This document shows positions 1 to 12,600 of a stretch of DNA of 64,000 nucleotides, piece by piece (positions within the stretch are counted from its first letter, which is position 1; every line of letters starts with the position of its first letter). Origin of the DNA: Salticus scenicus (taxonomy: Eukaryota; Arthropoda; Arachnida; Araneae; Salticidae); assembly GCA_963930645.1 (NCBI GenBank), contig OZ005660.1:243044836-243108835 (forward strand). The letters are read 5' to 3'. Under the pieces are notes generated by a model, which had not been told where the DNA came from, searched no databases, and saw only the letters and a program-made list of their open reading frames with translations. Both the position numbers and the translations under genes were made by a program.

Positions 1-779
1 CCTTGTGTGTGACATACATTTGATATATTGTTGATACAACTTGGTTGTATAACCAGTAATACTCAATGCTTTTTTTTTCTTTATTTTATTTTATTTTATT
101 TTTATTTATTTATTTATTTATTTATTTTTTTGGGGGGGGGGTATTCATCGGACATCAATTTCTCTCCAAGGAATAAGTATCCATCATTCCCGAGGGAGGA
201 GAAGGGGTGTATGGAAGATTTTTCAATATGTTTACCTTTAAAATGAATGGTTGAACCATCGATTTCTGATGATTTAAAAACAAATTTATCTACTTTTTTA
301 TCATTTTTCATAATAATAACAAAAATGAAAATCTTTAGAAAATTATGTTTTCTAAGATTATATTTTCTAGATCTAGCATAAAACTGATTGTATTCTGATT
401 TATGAAAATCGTATGCATTCGCCAGAGGAAAGTATTTAGATAAATAATAAATTTAATAAATAACATGTTCTGTACTGCAAGAGTTTGAATGGGAAAATAT
501 GGACGAATGTTTTGTGATGGCCTCAATGTACAAGTTTTAAAAATGTTTAAGATTTGAGTCTAATGGAAATCGTGAACAAAAAAGAAAATCCCGGATGTTA
601 TTGAATGAGTAATATAGTGCATGGTCAGCAGAATTGCAGTCACAAAGATTTTCGCGCTTTAATTTGCAGCTGTTGCGGGAAGTCAAACCAAACGGTTTGG
701 CAACTTTATCGCTAATTTGGCTATATTTTCTCCTATCCTTAATTATTTCTTTTCTTTTATGCATTTTCTTATCCTTAGA
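1..779. other. AT-rich, low-complexity intergenic DNA
   Basis: A TTTTA/TTTA run at 68-130 is followed by a G-run. 150-310 resembles the AAACGAAYGGTTGAA module of the dispersed family (ATGAATGGTTGAACC at 242). No gene signal. Confidence 0.4.
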
Positions 780-960
780 TAAGATAGAGAAAGTATTGCT
801 TTTTGGGTTAAATTTTGAAAACTGCGTTTTTTTAATACTTACGCGTTTTGAGGTCCCCTGACTCCAAATATCAAGTTTTTACGTTTGATCTCTGAGTGTG
901 TATGTGTGTCTTTGTGTATGTCTATGCGTGTGTGCCTGTTATCAGCATAGCTAAAAAACA
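780..960 (-). repeat. Fragment of the dispersed tail family
   Basis: Reverse-oriented tail words: ACGCGTTTTGAGGTCCCCTG and a GTGTGTATGTGTGTC run. A second similar piece, CACGTTTTGAGGGTCCC, lies at 1330-1400, and a weaker one at 3241-3400. Confidence 0.4.
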
Positions 961-1866
961 AATAATTCCAGAATATGAAAACTTAACATTCTAAATCAGT
1001 GTCATATAAGGATGCTGCACTTAGCTTTTCGTTGAGATCATGGAAATGGTTCGTGTACAGGGATATCCATAATAATTCAAATACATTAAGTATGTGGGTA
1101 AAATTTTTTGCTATTTACAGTTTAACATCTATAGCCTGTACTAAACAAAATGAAATGAACATATATTTTTTATATGCATAAAAGCATGTTTTGTGGAAAA
1201 TATGGTATGAGAATCGTTCTCCTTTCCTTTACAGGTCTACCCAGGAATAAAAATTTCTTTATACCTATGCAGAGAACAAAATAAAAAAATTTTAAAGTGA
1301 AATTTTTAAGGCTTGTTTCGCGCATAATTACACGTTTTGAGGGTCCCTAAATACTAAAATGTAATTTTAAAATTTTAATCTTTGTGTATGTCTGTTATCA
1401 GCTAACTTTAGAACATATATTTGCAGACAATTTAAATTTTGTATTTTGAAGTTGATTATGAGGTTGCTACTTAAAATATTTGACTAAGATTAATAAGCTT
1501 CAAAAGTGGTGAGATCGAAGTTGATTGAATAATTTCAAATGAACTTTTAAATTTAATATCAACCAAGAATTATTTATAGTAAGTACTATATTTAACCCCC
1601 TCACTAAGAGAGTTATTCATCAAAATTTATTTGTTCCTAAAAGTAGTTTGAAATATTTGAAACGTAGATTTATATATAGTACTTGTTACCTTACACCTTA
1701 ATCCGCAATTTGTGTTTATAGCATTCAAATGCTAGGTAAGAGTAAGAAAAAGTCGGATGAGTGCCACCAGATTATTATTAAAATTTAAATAAAAAACAGT
1801 CTTTTTTTTTTTTTAATATTGATAATATATAATTAACTAGTTAGTTGGCATAGGTGGACTCTGCTC
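961..1866. other. Unassigned intergenic DNA
   Basis: AT-rich. Apart from the tail-family piece at 1330-1400 I see no recognised feature. Confidence 0.4.
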
Positions 1867-3146
1867 AGTTCCCCATCTTATTTATGTTCTCATATATTTC
1901 TAGTGCGAGACATATTATAATCATGTTAAAAGAAATGAATTTCGCCAAAGCTTGATAGAGTGACAGAATGAAATCCCCGCCTAATAGGCTATCCTTCGTT
2001 CACTTCGATATATTTATCTTATTCTAATCTATTAATTTATTTTATCAGGGTCAATTCCGTTGTTTAGTTTTCATGCTACTATTTCCAATGCAATAATCCT
2101 CAAAATTCATATTTGTATGAAAAATTTACAATTTCGCTATGCTGGTAAAATCGTAAATTACGAATAATTTACGAAATTTTCCTATTAGAATATTTGTATT
2201 CAATCATGTTCAAAAAAAATATTATAAATGTAATTTTGAAGTTGTCTAATGTATTTATGATCCTCAAAATGGAAGTTTATGCTCAATTTTACCCCATTCT
2301 GTCATTTTAAGTAAATCGTAAATTCCAAATAACTTACAAATTTTTTAAATTGGAAAAATCATAGTCTATGGTATTCATGCCAGTATCCTAAATAATATTT
2401 CGTAAGTGGTTTGACATCTTTACGATGAAAACATCCCTCAAGATTGACGTTTATGCGAAATTTTGCTCTATCCTGCCATGTTAAGAAATTTGTAAATTTC
2501 CAATAACTTACGAAATTTTTATATTGGAAAATTCATAGTCAATAATATTCATGCCAGTATCCTAAATAATATTTCAAAAGTAGTCTGACATCTTTACGAT
2601 GAAAATATCTCTCAAAATTGACATTTATGTCAAATTTTGTCCTATTCTGCCATGTTAAGAAATTCGTAAATATCCAATGACTTGCGAAATTTTCAAAGTA
2701 GCTTATTTATAGTTACTGATGTTCATTCCGGCATCAAAACTATTTTAAAACTGGTCTGACATTTTTACAGTAAAAAGTTTCCATTTAATGCACGTTTAAG
2801 TGAATTTTTGTCCTATTCTCCCATGTTAAGAAAATCGTAAATTTCTAATAACTTACAAAGTTTTTAAATTCGAATGTTGTAAATGAATAGGGTTCTTGCC
2901 AGTGTCGAAAGTAATACTTTAAAACTGATTTGACCTCTCTGCGACAATTTGTTCTTGAGATATTGTGTACACAGACTAACACACTAACACACTAACCCAC
3001 TAACAGACACCCTACAGACAGACACCATACAAATTTTGTCATTTTCGGATTCCTCACACCTGAAAACGTGTAAAAAAGTCAAAAAACCGAGGTCGAAAAT
3101 TTTCACGATACCTAAGTTCCCCATACCTATAGTATGATGGGGAACT
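1867..3146 (+). mobile_element. Repeat element with hairpin 3' end and about 174-bp tandem core
   Basis: Left end AGTTCCCCATC (1867-1877); right end GATGGGGAACT (3136-3146), its inverted copy. A third copy at 3115-3125 makes the right end a hairpin. The core (about 2130-2960) holds about five diverged units of roughly 174 bp, each with CCATGTTAAGAAA, TCGTAAAT and TAACTTACGAAATTT. Next come short CACTAACA repeats, CAGACAGACACC and GAAAACGTG...GAGGTCGAAAATTTTC, a tail shared with other copies. No coding sequence. Class unknown. Confidence 0.65.
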
Positions 3147-4365
3147 AAAAGTAATTTTTATTTCATTATCTATTTATTTATTTATTTGGGTTTGGAAAGG
3201 GTCTGATAAATGAAAAAAAAAAATATGTTTTATGATAAATCTATATTAATAAATCTGACTTTTGTCTGTACATTTTTCGTAATTAAAAAATTTTGCGATA
3301 TCTTGAAGTTCCACACATCATGAGAGCCAAAAATGATTTCAGAAAACTTTCTCTTTCTATATGTGAGTGCATGTGTGTGTCATTGTGTGTATGTTTATAA
3401 CGCTATTTTTGTCAGGATATTACATGAGAATGGCATCATTTTCCATTAATAAATTGCTTAGCCTCTGAATAAAAAAATTCTAATCTAATAAAGCCTCTGA
3501 AAATTAGATACAAAATAATAATACTAATACTTATTATAATAATAGCAATAATAATAAATAAATAAATAAATACAATAAAAATAAAATAAAAATAAAATAA
3601 AATAAAAATAAAAAAGCGTAGAAATGCATGCAATTTTTTCTTGTTGTTTTTATTCATTTTCCCCCTTTCTTCATCGAGCCTGACTTTATCGGTTTTCGTC
3701 CGGACTGGGCTCAGGCCTTAAACTTTCGGCTCGTGCAGACCTCTGGTATAACATTTTGTATAAAAATGCACAGATTTTTTTAAACTAAGGATTGTGAAAT
3801 GAATTTTCTTTTGTTCATATAATATTGATAATCATTCAAGAAAACTTTTTATACAATCGGCAGCAAAATTACTGAACACATCCACATTTTTCATATACCA
3901 TTTTTTTTTTTTTTTTTTTAATAGTTTGACCGTTATTTTTTATCACAAACTTACTTTTCTATGAACAGCATAAGACTAAGACCATGACTCGATAAATATT
4001 TACTCAAGAAAACAATAATGTGCACGAAATTTTTATACGATATAAGAGCTATATAAAAAATAACCTATTTTAAACTTTTATTTTCCATATAAAGCTCTAA
4101 AGATAGATTTCAGGAGATTTCTTCTTCTTCATTTGAAATCAAGCATATTTTAAGGCATTAACTGTAGGGTTTATCACTAAATTAAACAATATAGTGAAGA
4201 AGAGATGGAAACTTTTTTATAAACAATGAGATTCGAATTATTTTTCTCTTTTGTTAATTACGAAATTTATTACTAAAAAATAAATAATTTCTGTATTATA
4301 CTCGTATCAATAAAAATATAACTATTTTTTCTTTGAGTGACACAACTATAATACAAAATTAGTTA
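3147..4365. other. Unassigned intergenic DNA
   Basis: AT-rich with ATAA/AAAT microsatellite (3525-3620). A short GC-richer patch, 3675-3745 (GTCCGGACTGGGCTCAGGCC), looks like a decayed hAT terminus but has no partner. No gene signal. Confidence 0.35.
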
Positions 4366-5255
4366 CGCTGGGACCATCACAAAACTTTCTTTTATATCAT
4401 TCTATATGAACAAAGTTAGCTACGATTAGCATTTACAGAATTTTAATCAACTTACCATCATATAAAAAACTTTTTATATATGTAATTTCGTGTAATTTTC
4501 AGCAATAGATGCTGAAATGTAGACTGTAGACATCTAGAAATCGTAAAAAGTAATAGCAGCACAACTTGTTTGCCAATTTGTATCCGAATTCAATCAGAAT
4601 AAATTTTAATAATATATTTTTCACATACCAAGTTTGTGGTATTTAAATGACAAAAGTTGAAATAAAATTTTAACTAAACGGGTAAAACTTCAACGTAGTA
4701 GCGCCACCTAACATAGCCGATATGGAAAATTAATTTATTTAACTTTACAATAGCCATCTCACAAACGAAATGTGATGCTTTTAAATATCATAGAAACTGA
4801 TATACTGCCTTCCCGTTAACAAGATTAAATTGCAGCATAGCAGAAGCACCTGTCGACCGATATGCACCCAAATTGAATCAGCAGAGATTTACATAATGCT
4901 GATCTCATATATAACTTTAGTGCATTTATGTATCATACAAGTTCTGATACAACCTTTCCTTATATGGGATCACATTATATCAGCGCCACAAAATGGACAA
5001 TAATATCTTAAAAGCTAATAAGCACTAATTTACTTCCTGGTCCATTCAAATGTTATGTTACTTTGCGTCAATTGCTTCTAGAGAAACCGCGTCCACATTT
5101 ATTTATTTCTATTTATTTCTTTATTTTTTAACGAACTCACAGTCATTTTCAAGTGAAAAAAAAAGCCAAATCATACTCAGAAGTCACAAAACGTGTATAT
5201 TTATCGAAAACCGGAAGTTAAACATTTTCACAAATCTAGTGCTTTTTTCTTATGT
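4366..5255 (+). mobile_element. Dispersed element, same tail family, plus strand
   Basis: Starts with GGGACCATCACAAAACTTTC, like 46436 (GTGACCACCACAAGACTTTC). The body contains two AGCGCCACCT-like words and CGACCGATATGCACC. The tail has CACAGTCATTTTC, CACAAAACGTGTATATTTATC and TTCTTATGTAAG. It matches the 46436-47424 copy in order. Non-coding. Confidence 0.55.
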
Positions 5256-5401
5256 AAGTAACAAACATAATAATAATAAACAGTGAAGTGATCATACGTT
5301 GTAAATAATCTATGATATTGTAAATTTAGAAGCTGAAACAATAAGAAAAAAATAATAAATAAAGTAGCTAAAAATTTTGTTTTCCTTATTTATTTATTAC
5401 T

Positions 5402-5965
5402 TTCTTCTATAATAAAAAGAAGAAAGGTTTGATTCGTAAATATTTTTGGCTCCCGCGTTTCGATAGATTTTTCCCTTTTTAAGATGTTCTAATAAAAAAT
5501 TGATATTTCTTAGAAAATGCCAGTTTGTCTGTGTGTTTGGACATGTGTGATAAGAATTTTGTGTCATCTCTAGGTCAAAAACTAATGAACAGAATTTCCT
5601 GAAAACTTATATTTTGCTCCCCCTTGATATCAGTTAGTGATTATTACCCCCCCCCCCTTTTTTTTTTACACATATAACGCTCAACAGGTCGCACTGTCAT
5701 TTATTTTTTTCAAAATTTTTAATATTACAATAAAGGAAAAAATTTCTTATAAATACACACAATAGGGATTTCTTTAGTTGAACATTGTCAAACTGATTTT
5801 TTAAAAAATATTAACGGTGAACAAGACTTTTAACAAGAAGAATAGCAATCCTTCCCCCCTCCTCGGGTGTGTAAATTTTTATAATATTTTTTCAAAATTA
5901 CTCGTTGATATCTTTTAAAACGAACGGTTGAATCAATTATCTGTGATAATGTAAAACAAAGTTAT
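5402..5965 (-). mobile_element. Dispersed element, same tail family, minus strand
   Basis: Starts with the terminal hairpin CTTTCTTCTATAATAAAAAG / AAGAAAG (5401-5428), then the reverse-oriented tail (TTAGAAAATGCCAGTTTGTC). It continues to the module AAACGAACGGTTGAATC ... AAAGTTATCGAT (5918-5970), which occurs in opposite orientation at 46862-46990. It sits tail to tail with the copy at 4366-5255. Confidence 0.55.
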
Positions 5966-6409
5966 CGATATTTAAAAAAAAAAAAAAGTTAATATTATTA
6001 TTATATATATATATATATATTTTATTTTGTTTTTCAATTTTACTGTGTAAAATGTGTGATTTGATCTAAACTATGTGAATTGTATTAGAAAATAAAGAAA
6101 AAAATTGTGTGATAGTCACAAGACACTAGTTTAACATTTCCTGTAATTTATTGTAATTGATTCATATAAGCAGGCATGCGATTATTTTAGTTGCGATCAA
6201 ATTTTTATATTTTACTTCATAATAAACGTCAATTATTTTGCAAAATATTATTAAATAGATACGCAATAACACGTAATATTAAAAAAAAAAAAAAAAAATC
6301 TGAATAAAAATCTTGAGTTTTGTATTTCTCACAAAAATAATAAATATAATTAAATTAAATTCCTTTTCAATTAATAATATAAAAGTGATATACATTTTGC
6401 TGAATCTTG

Positions 6410-6447
<38 letters not shown>

Positions 6448-6819
6448 GAAAAAATTCGCCAAACTGTGAAATTTTTATTGGGTTTGCCAGTTATGACAAC
6501 GGAAGCACTTGGACTCCAAGGTCCAAGATAGATAACGGTAACTTTTTCTGTCATTATTTTCATTGCGTGTGGTTTGAGAATTGAGATTTCTTCCTGACAT
6601 TTGGATACACTATCTACAGATAAGTTTATTCTACACAATTTTCATATGTCTAGTCTAGGATTTCCATAGTTTTGCCCAAATCTGCATTCAAATTTAACAA
6701 AATTAAATAAATTAAAGTTTTCAAAAACCATAAAAAATAAACAAATAAATAAATAAATAAATAAATAAAGAGTAATAATAATAATTTGAAAACATTAATT
6801 TTTTAAATTTTTCATGCTA
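5966..6819. other. Unassigned intergenic DNA
   Basis: Low complexity: A-tract 5969-5985, (AT)n 6003-6020, A-tracts at 6280 and 6415-6446, AAAT repeat near 6740. 6450-6640 is somewhat less AT-rich but has no recognisable coding content. Confidence 0.35.
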
Positions 6820-7359
6820 ACTACCTTTTAATTATTTATTATTATTATTTTTTTCCCCATTCGATTTTGTATTATTACAGTTTAATGTTAGATATATTTA
6901 AGTATATTTGTTTAGATTTTATTGTTAGACTGTAGTATTGTAAAATCAAGGGAAAAATAGTTAGCAGCCGGCTCTCTAAAAATTTTAAAAATATTTTAAA
7001 TTTTAAAATTTATTTATTTTATATTTAAAAGATTTTCAAGAATTTTTATCGTATTTTATATTGTTATATTTCAATGCATGTGTAAGTAAAATTCATAAAC
7101 TCTAAATCAATACTTTAAAATTAAATCTTCACAAAATCGATAATAAATAGATTAATTAACTAATTTTAATTTTTTTTTTAATACTTCTCTTAAATATTTT
7201 TATTTTCTCCCATCATTTGTACATTATTACTCTTTATCAATAGAATATATAACATATCTAGGTATTAATTTGTGAATTCATTGATAAGTTAAAGTTTTAA
7301 AAATAGTTCTATGTTTGAATGCCAAAAGTTTGCAATAAGTTTCAGTATTTAAACATATA

Positions 7360-7572
7360 CAGTCGGTAACAAAAGTGTCCGAACACTAGCAAAAATTCCT
7401 ATGTAAAAAAAGTACACTTCATACGGTTTTGTTAAATAAATCTTTATCGAATCATGTTCTTACACTGACTAAGAATAGGATTCGACAAGGATTTATTTAA
7501 TACAACCTTACGAAGTGTACTTAATTTACATAGGAATTTTCGTTAGTGTTCGGACACTTTTGTTACCGACTG
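7360..7572. mobile_element. Foldback Tc1-type MITE, copy 1, 213 bp
   Basis: Ends CAGTCGGTAACAAAAGTG / CACTTTTGTTACCGACTG with TA on both sides (7358-7359, 7573-7574). The two halves are almost fully complementary, with a loop near GACTAAGAATAGG. Copies at 14239 and 48894. Confidence 0.9.
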
Positions 7573-8230
7573 TATATATCTCTATATATATATATATATT
7601 TAACTTAACAAGAATTTCGCAAATTAATTACCCAAATATGGTTAGGTTCTATTGTTAAAATATATTAATGCAAAATCAAAGGGAAAAATAATAATTAGTC
7701 AGTAAGGAGCATCTTAAAACTTTTCAGTTTTCTTTAATTATAGTTTAAAAAAAAAAAAAATGAAAATACTGTATGTTATTATATTTGAAGACATGTACGT
7801 AAAATTTTATAACACAAAGGCACACATACATACAAATGAATCACAAAATCCAAAGGGAAGAAAAATGAAAGAAAGAAAAGAAATAAAGAAAAAAAACAAA
7901 CAAACATAGACAAACAATATGAAGGTGATTCTTAATATTTCTAAATGTTTTAAATTATTTTATTTTATTTATTATTATTATTTTATTATTTGTTTTGTTT
8001 GCAGAAACAACTTTTAATTAATTATTTATTTATTGTTCAAAAAGTTTTACCACATTTTATACTGTTATATTTCACTGCATGGTGTATGTAAAATTTATAA
8101 ACTCAAAATCAATAATTTAAATAAATTTTGCATACGCATGATTTGAAATATGAAAATATTAAGGAAATTTCACGGAATCTATTTAAATATATATTTATTT
8201 ATTTATTTATTTATTTAACGTATTTAAAAT

Positions 8231-9135
8231 ACACCGCTGTTCAAAATTAAAGGAACAAACCTGCTTTCCTATTTTCTTCTTTTGTACATAACTTTTAAAC
8301 AAATAAACACATGGACATAAAATTTGGCTGGCATGTTCTTTATCATACCATTATTCGAATTTTACATAACTTTAGCATAAGCAATAATTTTAAAGTAATA
8401 ATTATTAATTTTTCTCAAAAGTAAGCTTTGGAAAGAATGAAAAATTTCAACAATTTTAGTAAAGAAAACTTAATGAAAAATTGTGTTAATGATGCATTAT
8501 AGACAAGTGAACACGCACATGCCCTCAAATGTTAAAAACAAAATCCTGATTTTTTCTTTCTGTGTTCATTTCTCTTTTACTTTAATAATGGAATTTTTGA
8601 AAAAAAAAAAAAAAAAATAATAATAATAATAATAATTACTAATTTGTATAAACTGTGACCATCACTAGAATAATAAAAACGTCGATAAATAATTTAATAA
8701 TGAACGTTTTATCCGATTTTCATGTTTCTATGTAAAATTAAAAAAAAATATTCACACGCGAAAAAATAAAGAAAGAAAAAAGAAAAAAAAAAAAATTACT
8801 ACAAGAAAAAATTTTCGGTTTTAATCTACAAATAAAATATAGATGCACGTACATCTTTAACCTATCTGTAATGCACCTTCATGACCATTTTTCATTAAGT
8901 TTTCTTTTCTAAAATTGCTGAAATTTTTCATTTTTCCAAAGTTTATTTTCGAGAAAAATTTACTGATTTTTAGTTTAAGAATTATTACTTATGCTAAAGT
9001 TATATAAAATTCGATTCATGGTATTTTAAAAAACATGCTATCCAAATTTTATACTTCTGTGTTTATTTGTTTAAGAATTATGTGGAAAAAAAGAAAACGA
9101 GGAAACAGTTCATTGTTTTAATTTTGTACACTTGG
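8231..9135. mobile_element. Long-arm foldback element, about 0.9 kb
   Basis: The left arm 8231-8490 and right arm 8870-9135 are inverted copies by eye (for example AACAAATAAACACATGGAC against its reverse in TGTGTTTATTTGTTTAAG, and AGCATAAG / CTTATGCT). The centre is A-rich low complexity. The start TACACCGCTGTTCAAAATTA resembles Tc1-type ends. No coding sequence. Confidence 0.65.
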
Positions 9136-9690
9136 GTACTTCTTTTAACTAATTTTAATTTTTTGTTTTCCATTGACTCTGCATTATTATAGTTTAAAAA
9201 TAGAATATGTAACATATCTGGGCATTAATCTGAGATTCCATTGATAATTTAAAATTTAATAAAAAATTTTTGTGTTTGAATGCTAAAATTTGCAGTAAGT
9301 TTCAAAATTTAGACATAAAAATATATTTAAGTTTTTTTGCTTAACTTATTAAAATCAATATCAAAATATGGTTATATTCTATTGTTAAATTATAATGATG
9401 CAAAATCAAGGGGGGAATAATAATTAGTTAGCAGGGGGCATATATCTTAAATTTTTTCAAAATATTCCAAATCTTGAATTTATTTATTCGTTTTTGAATT
9501 CAAATATTTATCCAGAATATTCAAAATACTTGATCGTTTCTTATACCATATTACAATGCACTACACAAAAAGGAAAAAAGGAAAGAAAAGATAAATAAGG
9601 AAAGGAAGGAAAAAAAGAAAAATAAAATAAGTAAATAAAATAACAAGTGCAGAACTTTGAATAGACACTATAAAATTCAAGAATTCGAAG

Positions 9691-9890
9691 AAAATGGAAG
9701 AACTCGCAACAATTGTTCCGGGTCGAGAAAAGACATAACCCTTCATCAACCGAACAAAGTAGGCACGAATGCTGCAAAAAAAACTGCAACGTAGCTCTTG
9801 TATTTTCAGCACTCGTGCCTACTATGTTCGTCTGACGAAGGGTCGTGTCTTCTTTCGACCCGGAACAATTGTTGCGAGTTCTTCCATTTT
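9691..9890. repeat. 200-bp hairpin, about 85-bp arms
   Basis: The left arm, from AAAATGGAAGAACTCGCAAC through GTTCCGGGTCGA and TAGGCACGAATGCTG, is matched by the inverted right arm ending GCGAGTTCTTCCATTTT. The loop is about 25-30 bases (AAAAAACTGCAACGTAGC). Arms differ by scattered substitutions. It could be a foldback transposon or a small-RNA hairpin source. Confidence 0.8.
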
Positions 9891-9919
9891 ATGATACAAG
9901 ACATTTTTAGCACGTACAA

Positions 9920-10290
9920 AGAACGTTCAAAAATTGTTTACATAACGTTGTGAGAACGTGTGTATAGAACGTTTTCAGAACGTTTCTACACTATTTTAGA
10001 ACGTTTACAGTACGTTTTCTAGAACGTTCTGAAAATGTGTATAACGTTTTGAAAACGTTCTAAAAACGTTTAGAACGTTCTGAGACCGTGTACATAGAAC
10101 GTTCTCAGAACGCTTCTATAACACCGATGGTGATAGTTACACGTTCATTGAACGTTCTCTGAACCGTACTATTGTACGTCTTCAAGATGGACAGATAGAC
10201 GTCTATAACACGTTCAGAGTGAACGTTCTTAGAACGTGTTTGCAGAACAATTTTTGAACGTTCAGAGAACGTTTCGGTGCTGCTTGGGAT
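9920..10290. repeat. AACGTT palindrome cluster
   Basis: More than 20 copies of ACGTT/AACGT words, mostly in GAACGTTC or AGAACGTTCT palindromes, within 370 bases, at irregular 10-25 base spacing. This is strongly non-random for AT-rich DNA. The right edge is CGGTGCTGCTTGGGATA. Confidence 0.85.
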
Positions 10291-11574
10291 AATATATTAT
10301 TTTTCATCTTGATTTAAATTAGTATACATGCGCAAAAAACAAATATATGTACGACGAACGAAAAGTCATAAAATGACCAGACAAATTATGAAATAATAAT
10401 TAATAGTTTACACTTAAAACTTTTAGGAATCATTTCGAGTGACGCTATAAACTGTCACTAAAAAGCAGAAATCATTTGAAGAAACCAAAAAATATATATG
10501 TGCCATTTTATTAGCTGTCCTCGAATGAGGACACTGGGCGCTAACGGGTTAACTACAAAGATTTTGAGTGATTTTTTAATTATTTTTATTTTTGTAGGTT
10601 TTTCAATAAAAGTACAATCAACCAGTCAACTCTCTTTAATCTGCAATTATTTTTTTAATAAAACAAACAAAAAAATAAGACAAACTACTATTACATCAGT
10701 ATCTAACAAAATTAAAAATAAACAATGATGAATATTCATTTCTGCATTTAAAAAATATTTTCTTTTGTATTTTTAAAATAAGTATGTACATTTATATTTT
10801 TTTGCTATGTATTTTTTGAGTATGCTTAAATTATTTACCTTGTGATTACACAATTTTATTGACATTGAAGAAATATTTTATTCTGAAATTTATTAGAAAT
10901 AGTCTTTCTGTTTTAATGGCTATTTATTAAATAATAATAATAACTGATTTTCCATCTGAAAGGATAGAAGAGTTGAGTTGCTTTTCACAGTTACGGTAAA
11001 AAATTCTAAATAGCAAATCATTAAGAATAATAAAAATGAAAAAAAAAAAAAATGCATGTCCATGCATCATATTATTTCAAAACTCCCAGAAATTTTCAAA
11101 ATTTCCAGGAATTTTCAAAATTTCCTTCCCAAAAAGCCCAGTTTTATTTCTGCTCAAGAAACGGATATTTTCCAGCATTTGCAACACTAGTATAAAGTGT
11201 GTTCTAAAGATTTTTGTAAAAGGAGAATCAGAATAAAAATTCACGGGCAAATGTAAAAGAACTACTTGTGTTAAGTGTTCTAAACGATTTACTTAAAATG
11301 TTTACCTTTATTCATAAAGCAAAATATAAATACACATCTACACACGATCACGATACGCATTATCACGATCTCGAGATACTAACATTCGCACGAGTAATTG
11401 AAAATGTAAATGTATTAGCAGCTCTAAGATTTTTTTTATATGTAAGAAGGTAGCAATGTAAAAATATAACGTATTTATTGTTAAATTCTATGTGAATAAA
11501 ATTGTTATATATGAGAAAATGCTGAGTCTGATTTCTTAATATAAGTAAATCCTATATATATTAATATATAATCA
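10291..11574. other. Unassigned intergenic DNA
   Basis: AT-rich. Contains AAAATTTCCAGGAATTTTC-like internal repeats near 11090-11130 and several short chance frames. No supported gene. Confidence 0.4.
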
Positions 11575-12600
11575 GCTACGGACTGACTGGTTTGCCGACT
11601 TGCCCAGTCGCAAGTGGGCCCTCAGGAATGAGTTAATATGGGCCTCGCTACAATAATGTTGTTTCAATACTTTCTAGGTGATCTTATGTTAATAATGCTT
11701 TGTAAATTGCTTAAAAATGCACACAAATGGTGAAAAATCATAAAAAATTCTTTAATTTCAACAGTCAGGAGGAAAAGGTTTGAACTCTAAAATGACCGAC
11801 GTCTCTTGTCCGTTTGATGTCCCTTGTTGGTTGTGTGCATGAAAGAAAGTGAGATGTTTAAAATTAAACTCACTATTCAATCACTACATTTCACCAGTAA
11901 CATATTTTCGTAATAAATTAAACATATTTCTTGTCCTAAATGTGCTGTTGCAGCAAAAGTAGATTTAAAGTGAAGTGAAATTGAAATCAAAGGGACAGTC
12001 CATTCACTTTCATAAAATGGCCTTTGTCGATAAAATTTGACGAAACTGAAAAAATTCCATGAAATCTGTTAATTACACAGGCCTGCAAAAATGAAGTTGA
12101 CAAAATTTGATTTGATGATTTTAGCTGATCTTTATGTTTTTCGATGTGTTGAAACCGAAAATGCAGCCCATTTCTCTCTATCACGTATAGATTTTTGTCA
12201 ATACAGGGTGTTTACCGACAGAATTTCTTACATATACCATCCTAATAATTGGTTGGTATGATTTTACATCGCACTAGTGCTGCGCTATTATAACAACAGG
12301 TATCCATGATTAATTAATCATGGAAACATACTATAAAACTTGCCATATGATTATACTGGTGAAAGAATAATTAAAGAAATTGTATAGGTAGGCACCCTGT
12401 ATTGGTAAAAATCTGTACATGATAGAGAAAAACTGGCTTCATTTTCGGTTTCAGCACACCAAAAAACATAAAGACCAGCCAAAATTATGAAATAAAAATT
12501 TTACATGTCGACCTGTGTTGTACTTGTTTCAGAACTGCATGATTCGAACAATCTGAAAGAGAACTTGAATGGTATTTCAATACATATACATAACGCATGT
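11575..12600. repeat. Inverted-repeat region with hAT-like left edge
   Basis: 11575-11650 (CTACGGACTGACTGG, GTGGGCCCTCAGG) looks like a hAT terminus. 12085-12212 and 12404-12530 are inverted arms: GACAAAATTTGATTTGATG, CGAAAATGCAGCC and TCAATACAGGGTG on the left, CACCCTGTATTGG, CATTTTCGG and AAACATAAAGACCAGCC on the right. Inner ends CAGGGTGTTTACC / GGTAGGCACCCTG form a smaller inverted element. Its centre holds TTTTACATCGCACTAGTGC and a CATGATTAATTAATCATG palindrome. Confidence 0.6.

Larger units (their letters stand above)
6820..9540 (+). repeat. Diverged local tandem copies, interrupted by two elements
   Basis: A block with TTCCCCATTCGATTTTGTA-like text, TATTGTTARACT, GCAAAATCAARGGRAAAATA and GTTAGCAG occurs near 6840-6970, 7195-7715 and 9140-9450. 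A second block (ATTTTATACTGTTATATTTC ... AAATTTATAAACTCAAAATC) occurs near 7050-7130 and 8045-8130. The 7195 copy carries the MITE at 7360-7572; the corresponding site in the 9140 copy is empty. Confidence 0.55.
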
